Assembly (NCBI GenBank): GCA_026545765.1
Contig: JAIFAC010000115.1
Coordinates: 112,710 to 176,709 of the forward strand
Reading direction: 5' to 3'
From: Plantago major
Lineage: Eukaryota; Streptophyta; Magnoliopsida; Lamiales; Plantaginaceae
DNA: 64,000 nucleotides
A program made the translations under genes and the position numbers. Below are positions 35,971 through 45,269 of this stretch, in pieces; positions within the stretch are counted from its first letter, which is position 1; each line of letters opens with the position of its first letter. The notes under the pieces are model-generated. The model searched no databases and was not told the DNA's origin. It was given only the letters and a program-made list of their open reading frames with translations.

Positions 35971-36931
35971 TGTTGATACGGAAATATGTCCAATCCGTCA
36001 TAAAGGACCTAGGAACGAATCCTAAGGCATCCTAAGTTATCTAATGGATCCGAGACACCTTGGGTCCGAGCCAACGGTCCGATCCGGGCAGACCAACCAT
36101 GGTCTGACCCATCTTGACAGGAAGGAACAAAGGATCTGGGACCTACCAGGCCCGACCCGGATCCTTGGGTCCGACCCACCTTGGTCCGAGCCTCACTGGG
36201 AAAGGAGTATAGTGCTAAGTCAGTACACTCTCCGACCCAAGGACTCCGATCCGGATTCCAACTCGGATCCAGCATGACCATCTCATAAAACAACCAAGCA
36301 AATGGGCGCCAAAGAGTGAGATGTCCGAACCTAGAAGCTCTGAATCGGAAGAGTTGGACAGGCAGGAGAACTTCCTCAGCTGACAACCAAATATGGTCCG
36401 GACCAGTCGTCCGGACCCATCTCTCCGAACCGGGGAACTCGGCGGAACTAGTCACATCCTCAAGAACTCTCCCAATAATGACCAGGCTACCCCTAAAATC
36501 CCAAGATGGCATGGGCTAAAGCTTCATTATTAGGCTATGGGCCTCATATTAGCATTGGTGGCTCAATCGTAGCCTTACACTTGGCGCAATCCTAGCAAGG
36601 CCTTCCATTTTGATGATAGCCTATAAATAAGGCACACATCCCAACAAGTAAGGAACTAGAAACAAGTCATCTTACAAGTCACTTCACTATCCCAAGTATT
36701 ATACAGAGTAGACCTTCAATCACTCTCGAGTAAAGTCTCAGTCCGGTTTGACACTTAGCAAACCGGATACTAACCCCCCCCCCCCCCCAACTCAAGTGTG
36801 CAGGTCCTTATCGAAGTAGCTGGTCGCTGGTTCTTATGCATTGGACCTCGCCTTCCAAGGAGCTTCTTACCTTAGCACCTACTAGAGAACTTAAATAAAA
36901 ACTAAGTAGTTGGGGAGTTTCACCCTCAACA
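35971..36931 (+). repeat. 3' LTR
   Basis: TGTTGATAC...CCCTCAACA, 961 bp. It carries one copy of the segment that is doubled in the 5' LTR. The C-tract near 36774 and the TATA box at 36622 are kept. Confidence 0.92.
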
Positions 36932-37327
36932 GTCAACATACCAAAAATAACATTGAAATATATACTGGCTAAAATACAACTAATTTCACAAAATTCCACC
37001 TAAAAACAAACAGTGAAAGATATACTGGTTGAAAATGTAATTAATTTCACAAAATTCTACGTAGGATTGAATTAATTTAATAAATGCTCTATTTTTAAAA
37101 TTTTATTATTTCATTTTTTCTTATTTAATAAATTTATATTTTACTTTAATGAATAAAATGATTTATTTAATTAATTAGTATTCAAGGTTGGTGTCTAACT
37201 GTCTATGGATTCGTTTTGTCGTGGTGAATTCAAATATATGTTCAAAATATTTTTTGAATTTTTGTAGATAAAGTTATATGAGATTTAATAAAAACTATAT
37301 ATACAGTCAACACACAAAAAATAACAA
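36932..37327 (+). repeat. dispersed repeat block (copy 2, second part)
   Basis: Continuation of the block split by the Ty3 element. The final 9 bp, aaataacaa (37319-37327), recur at 38806-38814 around the next insertion. Confidence 0.75.
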
Positions 37328-38805
37328 GGGGTCTTCAGTCATCAGTCATGTGTCGTCCTGATTAACGTCAGTCACCTACTTTGATCCATTAGATTAAAAT
37401 TTTAACGGTGGAGATCGAATAATCTGTTACCTTTCGCACTAAGTGTTGCCATGGGGTGTCGCTCGTGTCGCACAAGGTGTTGCGCTACGTGTTGCTCTAA
37501 CCGCCTACATCACTTTAAAATTTTTAAATATATTAAAAAAATATATTAATATTAAAAAATTACCTCTATTAAAAAATCAAAATCAAAATTAAATCAAAAC
37601 CAATAATCAAAATTAAATCACCTATCTTCTTCTCCACCACCATCAGCCACCACACCGCCACCACCCACCACCACAACTCGTCGGAATCCACAGCGGAAGC
37701 TCGAAACTTCCGCCATGGAAGTTCCGACAGTGGTTTTGGTGGCGGTGTGCGGTGTTAATGGTGGGGAAGAAGATGGGTGGTGGGGAAGGAGGGTTAAAAT
37801 ATTAATAAGTAAAATTTTTTTGGAGAAGTTAATGGTTTCTCCCGCCGTTCGATCTTGACTACTATTTGGGGTCTTGTTGGGGAGGCCAATTCACTTCCTC
37901 TAGGCACTATGTTTAATTCTCAGATAGATTTGCAGATTTTGCACTCTTTTAGGATCCGTGGTTGTCCTCGGAAGTCTCCGCAGATTATAGAGGTTCATTG
38001 GCAACCTCCCCTACCAGGTTGGACGAAATGCAACACGGATGGCAGTTCAAAAGGAGCTCCAGGTGATTCTACGGCAGCCGGCATTTTTCGTAATTGCAGG
38101 GGCTTTGTTCACGGATGGTATCGAAATTGCTCATGCTAAAGGCTGGAGGATGCTTTGGTTGGAAACGGATTCAACCTACGTGGCAGAACTTCTCCAATTC
38201 AGAGCGAGAACTATCCCTTGGAGATATCGAAATCGCTGGTTGTTGGTTCTTTCTCTGTTGGAGGACATGGATTTTCGGGTCTCGCATATTTTCCGTGAGG
38301 GGAATGCTGTTGCAGATGCTCTATCTAATCAAAATATCGACGGGTTTTGGTCCTCATCACCGGATTGCATTCGTTCTCATATTTTTAGAGATATGTCTTG
38401 TCGGCCTTTTTACAGGTTTACGCAACATTAACGCTTAGGCACTCTTTTTCCCTGCCATAGGTTTTTTCCCACTGGGTTTTTCTATGGTAGGGTTTTAACG
38501 AACTTCTGGTTGCAGTAAATGGGCATTTCTCGCCAACGGTTATTGTGAAGTTTTATTTACTTTTCTTTCACTTTGGTTTCTCTCTTGGCCGCATGTGGGA
38601 TCGACGAGAGTCTACGACTTTTTCGTTGTTCTTCTTTTCTTTTCTTTTTAATCAAGCTCGATTCATTCAAAAAAAATCTGAACAGCGGTTGAGGCGACAC
38701 GAACAGCGGTTTAGGGAATACAGAGCAATGAACACGTGTCAAATGTCAACACATTGACTGACAATAGTGATCAGGGCGACATCTTGACTGACGGTAGAAA
38801 ATCTG
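37328..38805 (+). mobile_element. MULE-like insertion carrying gene fragments
   Basis: A 1,478-bp insert flanked by a perfect 9-bp duplication aaataacaa. The inner edges are divergent inverted repeats: left cagtcatgtgtcgtcctgat, right (reverse) cagtcaagatgtcgccctga. It holds low-complexity CCACCAC-rich DNA at 37625-37680, and a truncated LINE. Size, duplication length and contents fit a Pack-MULE-like element. Confidence 0.6.
37850..38678 (+). pseudogene. LINE 3' fragment with RNase H-like domain
   Basis: Frames 37855-38139 and 38039-38431 show WTKCNTDGSSKGAPGDSTAAG, then WLETDSTYVAELLQF and GNAVADALSNQNIDGF. This is the plant LINE-type RNase H (RVT_3) in which D, E and D positions recur. 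The 3' part has ttttcccactgggtttttc, and an A-run at 38671-38678 ends it. It is 5'-truncated and frameshifted. Confidence 0.75.
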
Positions 38806-39326
38806 AAATAACAATGAAATATATACTGGCAAAGATACAACTAATCCTACAAAATTACACGTAGGACTGAATGAATCCGGTGTAATAGTATTCAAGATTG
38901 GTGTCTATGGATCCGTCTTGTCATGGCGAATTCAAATATATGTTCAAAATATTTTTCGGATTTTTGTAGATAAAGTTATGTGAGATTTAATAAAAACTAT
39001 ATATACAGTCAACACACAAAAAATAACAATGAAATATATACTGTCTAAAATAAAACTAATTCTACAAAATTCAACGTAGGACTGAATAAATCTAGTGTAA
39101 TAGTATTCAAGATTGGTGTCTATTAATTCGTCTCGTCATGGCGAATTCAAATATATGTTCAAAATATTTTTCGGATTATTGTAGCTAAAGTTATATGAGA
39201 TTTAATAAAAACTATATATATAATCAACATACAAAAAATAACATTGAAATATATATTGGCTAAAACACTAACTAATTCCATAAAATTTCATGAATTTGGT
39301 GAGGTTTAGCCCCTTGTGCTTTACTG
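38806..39326 (+). repeat. dispersed repeat block (copy 2, last part), 215-bp tandem units
   Basis: aaataacaatg starts units at 38806, 39021 and 39236, an exact 215-bp period. Ends with gaggtttagccccttgtgctttac, as copy 1 does. Confidence 0.8.
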
Positions 39327-40157
39327 AGCTGCATAATGCACAGTGGTTAGAAATGCAATTTGCGTTTTCATCTTAATCGACAACTATTTGCTCGTCCATT
39401 TTTTTTTCATTTTAATCCGTAAATAGTATAGTAGTGCACTAGTACTACCCTTAGAAACATAATTCTTCATCTCCGGAGCTTTTTTCACGTTCCGAGCGCG
39501 AATCCACGTTCCGAGCTTGGGAGCTTCACTAATTCTCGACTTAAGTTTTCTTAGTTCTCGAATTAAGTTTTCTTAGTTCATCGTCGAAGAATTTTAAAAA
39601 TAAAATGTCAATTTTAGGGGTATCATTTTTTATAAAAGATTATTAAAATGATTTGAACATAATATACTTAATATTTCTTATTTAAAATTGCATGGACGGT
39701 CGAAAACTATAGAAAGAATGCTACATAGTGAAGTTTTAAGAATCCTACATTAATGTCACCTGAACAGATTTGCAATGTAGTGCTAAGTGTCACCCATCTT
39801 TTGTAATGTACTAAATTTTCTTTAATTCTATCCTTATATCTACTATATATCTCATACACTTGTAATAAATTTTGTTAAATATGTACATGTATATTTCTCG
39901 AAAAATGTATACTATATTAACGCTCCATGGACGCTCCCGCTCCCAATTATTTTGGGTTTTGACGAATTTTCGCTCCCGCTCTCGCTCCACTTTCACTTCC
40001 GCTCTCGTTCCATGTGACTAAGGTACTACCATTTGTTTGCCCATTCTCTCATTGTAGTATATGTTTGCGGGCCATTCTCGGATCAAGTCTTGGTGTATTA
40101 TGATTTCAATATCCACTCATGAATTCATTCGTTTGCTAATCAATAAGTCTAATATAG
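39327..40157. other. intergenic, no gene seen
   Basis: AT-rich upstream region of the kelch gene. A short direct repeat (ttaagttttcttagttc, twice near 39540-39580) and nothing else recognised. Confidence 0.5.
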
Positions 40158-40166
40158 TATATATAT
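40158..40166 (+). promoter_or_regulatory. TATA box of the kelch gene
   Basis: gtatatata upstream of a CT-rich leader starting near 40190. A leader exon ends at 40283 with catcag|gtcagt; the intron runs 40284-40541 (tctatctcag|gttgg). Confidence 0.45.
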
Positions 40167-40551
40167 CAAGAGAAGTTATCAAACCCTAATTCAGACCAGT
40201 ATTTCATTCTTCTCCACTTCTGCTACAAATTTTGGTGCTCATACTAATCGATCTTCTTCTCCTTGTTGTCGTCATATCATCAGGTCAGTCATCAATCAAT
40301 ATTTTATTATTGAATTGAATCAGAAATTAGAAAAGAAATCTTAATTAATTCTTGTGATTTTATTATTGTAACTATAGCGATCCCTAATTCCGGCCAGTGC
40401 TTAATTTATGAAACGATTCGTACTATTACCTCCTATATCATCACCAAAATTTGGTGCTCATACTGTATGTAGCAGCTCTTTCATTCTTCTCTTCTTCTTA
40501 ATTAATCAATCTTTCTTCTTCTCTGCTTCTATCTATCTCAGGTTGGTTAAT

Positions 40552-41724
40552 ATGGACAAGGAACTATTACCTCCTATATCATCACCAAAGAGGCCCAGGT
40601 TAACCCTCAAGTCAGCTCAAGGCCCCGAAGAATCCTTCAAGTATCTCTGTTTTTACGTAGCAACGCCCACGGATGGCACTCTCCGAGAATACACTCTTAT
40701 GTTTGTCCCATTGTTGGACTTGTTTGGCAAGAATGAACATGAGGCTCACGTCTTGCTTCAAAAGGTGAGGTCGTGGTATGATGAGCTTACTGGTTTCAGC
40801 TTCCTTCGCACAAAGGATGACACTCTCTTTGTTGTAGGAGGATATACAGAAACAGAACCAGTATCTACTCTAATGCTTAAATATGCCATGAGTATTGAAT
40901 ATAACCCCGACCGTGGCCGATATGAATTAGACCTTAAAGAACAAAGAAGGCCCAGGGTTATGCCATCGAGAATGTTGCAGATGGATCCCATTGTAGTGGA
41001 GATAGGTTCATCTATCTATGTACTATCTTCATTCTTCCACACAGTATACTCAAAGGAAGACATGGAAGCCGTTATGTTCCAGGCGTATAATCCTGCCGAT
41101 GATGAATGGACAGTTCTTCCATCCCCTCCTTTCGTTGCCGATTTATACCGATATCCCAGTTATTGCCACAGTTACGTTGTCGTTGGCGACAAGTTGTGTA
41201 TTTCAACTCCTAATTATTCATGTGCCTTTGACACGAAGACCAAAAAATGGGCACCTTGCGAACTGTTCAACACAGATCGAGTAAATGTTGTAGATGAACA
41301 TGGAGAGGTTAAGTTTTTTCTAGGTTCGCCATTTAAGTTTATTGGGAATGGGTTGGTGATCCATCAGAAATTCTTGGTTTGCATAGAGTGGATGGAATTA
41401 TGTTCTGTCCTGGCTGCATATAAGATTGAAGATAATGGGAAATTATCGTCGAGACAAATCTTGTTTGAAGACGCTTCAGAATATTGGATGCGTAGTGGTG
41501 GTCTGTTTGTTGATTTGGGAGATGATTACTTTTGTGTACTTGGCATGGTGCCGGAGAATCCACAATGTGAAGCTACAATGGAGCTCAAGTTCATGAAGTT
41601 TAAGGTTTCAATGACTGCAGATAAAGAACATTTGGTATTGAATAAAAATGATGTTAAGATATCTACAGTAACTTCCGAAGGTCAACTTTGGTGTGGTTCT
41701 ATCACCTCCTTCTTCGCATGCTAA
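40552..41724 (+). CDS. kelch-repeat (beta-propeller type) protein, 390 aa
   Basis: A single coding exon. The start at 40552 (MDKELLPPISS) was preferred over an upstream in-frame ATG at 40408 because a splice acceptor lies at 40541 and the paralogue keeps the same MDKELL start. Kelch-like blade sequences include LFVVGGYTETE, a W-containing DDEWTVLPSPP and CAFDTKTKKWAPC; there is no F-box at the N terminus. Such proteins usually form a protein-binding propeller in cytosol or nucleus; partner and function are unknown. It is intact, in contrast to the inverted paralogue at 5600-6767, 34 kb away. Transcription in both copies could give antisense RNA. Confidence 0.85.
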   Translation: MDKELLPPISSPKRPRLTLKSAQGPEESFKYLCFYVATPTDGTLREYTLMFVPLLDLFGKNEHEAHVLLQKVRSWYDELTGFSFLRTKDDTLFVVGGYTETEPVSTLMLKYAMSIEYNPDRGRYELDLKEQRRPRVMPSRMLQMDPIVVEIGSSIYVLSSFFHTVYSKEDMEAVMFQAYNPADDEWTVLPSPPFVADLYRYPSYCHSYVVVGDKLCISTPNYSCAFDTKTKKWAPCELFNTDRVNVVDEHGEVKFFLGSPFKFIGNGLVIHQKFLVCIEWMELCSVLAAYKIEDNGKLSSRQILFEDASEYWMRSGGLFVDLGDDYFCVLGMVPENPQCEATMELKFMKFKVSMTADKEHLVLNKNDVKISTVTSEGQLWCGSITSFFAC

Positions 41725-41829
41725 GAAACAAAGAAAATGTTTGTAATAATTCCCTTAAAAGTCTTATGAGATGATGCACTGTGCTCCAAGAATGTAGTAG
41801 TCCGCTGCAAGGTGTATGCAATCTGATGG

Positions 41830-41870
<41 letters not shown>

Positions 41871-42160
41871 CATCATCATCGTTGTTGTTGAATTATGGAA
41901 TTGTTACGTAGATACTAGTCCCAACGCCACGACATGCTTTATTTTTTATTTAATATGTTAAATAATATACAATCCAAACAATGAGTAGTATTAAAGATGA
42001 TTAATTAGTTTTTAATACATCAAACAGTTGAAAAGAAAAAGCAAAGTAAATATTGTAAAAATACTTTCGTGGTGATATACTCCTCAAATAAGTAAACTTT
42101 TGGGGATCTTGATGTCAACCTTAGGGTGATGAGGTTCGGCAACACTACCATCACTATGGA
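41725..42160 (+). other. 3' flank of the kelch gene, duplicated and with empty hAT site
   Basis: Homologous in inverse order to 3095-5600 without the hAT. A TTA/ATT run (about 41830-41870) is the complement of the CAA/AAT run at 5440-5490. The single ctagtccc at 41915-41922 is the unoccupied hAT target. Confidence 0.75.
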
Positions 42161-42289
42161 AAGAGCAATTACTTTGACGATTGTTAGACTTCTGGAAGCA
42201 CCTGTGGACAAGAACATAATCACTTTTAAGTAACAATCAGACTGTTTCTATACACAACAAACCCTGTTACTCGGTTAACTTACTCGTTA
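42161..42289. other. end of duplicated segment
   Basis: After the kelch duplication ends, the sequence runs into the WAK-type fragment. No separate feature seen. Confidence 0.4.
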
Positions 42290-42600
42290 CTATATTCTCT
42301 TCGTTACCTTTGATAGGATCACTGAAACAGAAAAGTCGAGGGAGGCAGTTGTTTGGATCGTGGAGTATGACTTCTTGAACGGCAACGAAAAAATGTCCAG
42401 AATGAGGAAGAGTGAGTACATGTCTGTGCAACCGAGGTCAAAGCTAGGATACCCGCAATTTTGTGGTTGTTCGGTTGGTATACGAAATGGGAAGCGTATC
42501 GGGAGTTGGTTGTTTAAGCAAGATTGATACAGAACATTCATTTTTAGCCGAAGAGATTACTGTATGAAAGAAAAAGAAACAAGAAGATGATGATTCCTTT
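42290..42600 (-). pseudogene. GUB_WAK_bind-type ectodomain fragment
   Basis: Minus strand, starting MKGIIIFLFLFLSYS (signal peptide-like), then in a shifted frame IRFPFRIPTEQPQNCGYPSF and DLGCTDMYSLFLILDIFSL. The CGYPGF-type motif and spacing match the galacturonan-binding domain of WAK-like kinases and of ATL20/21-type RING proteins. A stop and a frameshift follow the signal peptide, and no kinase or RING domain is nearby. Confidence 0.55.
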
Positions 42601-43034
42601 CATAACTGCAAATTTAAACAGCTTGGCTGGTTTGATTTTGATAAAGCTCTAAGCAGGCCCCAATCTAGTTGTTAATGAATCTTATAAACTTTGCAGAGTC
42701 AAAAACTTGTGATGTAGAATGATTGGTGGACCTTGATTGTTTCAAAAGCTGATTAAATTAACTGAAAATAGCTTAGAGCAAGCAAAATCAAAGTCAAATT
42801 ATACAAGATACGCTATGTGCTTATTGCCAGTTTACTAATGGTAAGCAGAAGAAGTTGATAATATTCAATGTGTCCGTTCGTGAAAACGATACGATAATGG
42901 CACTCCTTGTTTTCTGAAAAGAAACACGATCAGTCCCACATTCAACAAACAAACGTATAATAGTCAAACTACGTATATGCCAAAAAGACGGATAATAATG
43001 TAAATTCGCATACGAAATTGCTTAATAGGAAAAG
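42601..43034. other. intergenic, no gene seen
   Basis: AT-rich spacer between the WAK-type fragment and the truncated copia element. Confidence 0.5.
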
Positions 43035-43803
43035 CTAGCTAGCTAACATGGCCATGTAATCTGAGATATTAGGCTGTAAAACACGTTGTCCTTCCTCTTG
43101 CAGCAATAAACAATGAACAAGAGACAAATTTGGCAAGGGAGAATTTAACAACTGACTACGAATATGAGCATATGACTCATTTAAACCAATGAAGAATTTC
43201 ATCGAACAATCAGATTGTTGAGAGGTTACCAGAAGCTTGGATACGTCACACTTGCAGGCTTTCATAGCCCCACAAGAACATTGAGGCAAAGTCTTAAGAC
43301 TAACATACTCATCCCCCAAATACTTGAAAACATTATAGAAATTAGTAATCGATTGCGAACCTTGACACAAAGAACTTAATGTTTTCTCCAAATGATAAAT
43401 GCGTGGACCATCACTGCGAGCATACCTAGGCTTTAGCTCATCCCTAACCTCCTGCGCAGTTTGTAAGATACAACAAACTCTAACGCAATTCAGGAACAAC
43501 TGACATCACCAACCATAAATGAACAAGCGAATCAGCCGATTGCCAAGCATCATATATAGAGAACTGGCTCACTAACAGGATCAGGAACGGAAAGACTGCC
43601 ATTGATGAAACCAAGCTTCTTCTTCACTTTGAGAGACATAAAAACAGCTTTACTCTAGGTCTTGTAATTATCACCATTTAAGATATCCACCACCGAGCTT
43701 GACACTCACATCGGCAGGATGAATGAAATATGGAGAGGTTGAATCCTACGTCAGATTATGAACATGAATAGTAGATGAAGTCAATGACGGAGCAGATGAA
43801 GCC
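43035..43803 (-). pseudogene. copia gag fragment
   Basis: Starts MASSAPSLTSS at 43803, with PYFIHPAD, a GDNYKTW-type motif and KKKLGFINGS in shifted frames (DUF4219-like). 43499-43035 is open and shows LKPRYARSDGPRIYHLEK, SITNFYNVFKYLGDEY and FFIGLNESYAHIRSQLL, the copia gag core. A stop near 43745 and frameshifts break it. Confidence 0.7.
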
Positions 43804-44204
43804 ATCGATGATCAATTGATTCAGAAGAGAAAACAATTACGAAACAGAGAATGGGAAGTCGATGATGATTCGGAGATGATCGGAACGAATTAAGCTCTGG
43901 TACCATATGAAAGTTCATAATCGAACTTTAGAAACAAATCAAAGAAACGAATTAACAAATTCCATTGATGAACTAAGAAGAATTACATGAGAATCAAAGT
44001 CACAATATGTGAGAATGAGAGTGAAAGAACAGAAATCAAAAGTGAGTTGGAAAGAGTAATCTTCTACTCTTTATACTAACTACCTAACTGCTAGGTACAA
44101 CAACCAAAGCGCTATGTACGAGTCATGTCATATGAATTTAAGAAGCTGTAAACTGGACTGTCATTTTTCTAATTCTTCACAACTGAATCATTCTCACTTC
44201 AACA
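43035..44204 (-). mobile_element. truncated Ty1/copia element (LTR, primer site, gag)
   Basis: Minus strand. The 5' LTR is 43908-44204 (TGTTGAAGTG...AACTTTCA). It is followed by tggtaccagagct (43893-43905), a near match to the initiator-tRNA-Met primer site, and then gag. Nothing of pol or a second LTR was seen below 43035. Confidence 0.7.
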
Positions 44205-44464
44205 GTTTAACAGAGCACCATGAAAAAAAATTCAAAATTCATTTATGAAAACAAGATCAACATCAGTAAAGAAAGGCAAGGACAAAATAGAATCAAATTC
44301 CAACATACTATAATCATGCAGCATGACACAGAAAGAAACTGTAACAGACACTGCACTAGCCTAAAGATTAAGGATCTATATAAATGTCTCATCCTCCACA
44401 TCAAACCCAAAACTACATAGCTAAATCTGTAATCCACTAGCCAGATCACAAGAACCAGCTTCCA

Positions 44465-45107
44465 CCCCATGGGCAAAATGGCACCGATCACCAAAGGTGC
44501 ACGACCCTTCCCCAAAATTCTCGCACAACTTAGTCTTGTAGTTTGCCTCCCGGGTTATGAGGACCAGGTCCACCTGGAGCCTTAGCAGGGATACTTGCCG
44601 AACCTATGCTGGCAATGAGCTCTCTCACCATGGCACTTGCTTGACTAATCTGCTCGAATGTATGTTCCAGCTTGATGTTCCTAAGATCTGGATCACTCCC
44701 ATGGTCACGTATCGCAAGCTTGACTCCTGTTGTGCAGATCTGTTTGGAGGTCACTCCGGCTTTTAAAATTATGGCACCGACTAGAGATGTGCTAAAGCTG
44801 ATCTTTGCAGTAGCAGAGGCGCCAAAGCAGGCTGCAAGGCCCGGCATGGGGATCTCTAGTGAGCTGGAGCAATCGCTTTGCCAAGCTCCCATTCTCCATG
44901 AGCAAAGTGGCACTTGTCAACCAATTTGCAACCCTCAGCAGTGCTGAACTTGTTGCAGAGTTTTGTTTTCACACCTACAGCAGGCAAGCCGTTTTGGTCG
45001 GAGGCAGGCCTGCAGGAACTCTGTTGGTAGGAGCAGCTGCAAAGTTCATGACATGGGCAACAGCATGAAGGAAATGACAGCTCTCACCAAAAGGACAGCC
45101 AGCAGTG
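44465..45107 (-). pseudogene. CCCH/KH zinc-finger protein gene fragment
   Basis: Minus-strand frames show a CCCH finger CPFGESCHFLH, a second finger KLVDKCHFAHGEWELG, a KH domain (TAKISFSTSLVGAII, SKQICTTGVKLAIRDH, EHTFEQISQASAMV) and a third finger CTFGDRCHFAHG. This order is that of plant C3H14/C3H52-type RNA-binding proteins. The acceptor at 45108 (ctgcag) suggests an unprocessed copy. A stop after the first finger (CLL, near 44975), the changed GAIILKAG in place of the GxxG loop, and a lost frame make it non-functional. Confidence 0.7.
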
Positions 45108-45269
45108 CTGCAGGTAAACAAAGAATTATAAAAAGGCCATCTTAATGGATATACTGCTCAAACAACTGTCCGTTTACTTTTTTTTGCTAATAAAGCATGT
45201 TGTGCTCGAGAGCCCCAAAATGGCTTAATTCTCAAACTGCCAGAGTGAAAGAGAAAGAAAGAAGTAATT

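Larger units (their letters stand above)
22436..36931 (+). mobile_element. Ty3/Gypsy Tat-lineage LTR retrotransposon, 14.5 kb
   Basis: LTRs of 1,023 and 961 bp with TGTTGA...TCAACA ends, a tggcgccgtctgtggg primer-site region, gag, protease, reverse transcriptase, RNase H, a second RNase H domain, integrase, a long 3' region with an antisense gene, and a purine tract. The extra RNase H and antisense gene identify the Tat group. Flanks (atcga and gtcaa) match at only 3 of 5 bases. The other copies of the host repeat (tatatacagtcaacata) show that this is the insertion point. All coding parts carry frameshifts. Confidence 0.93.
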
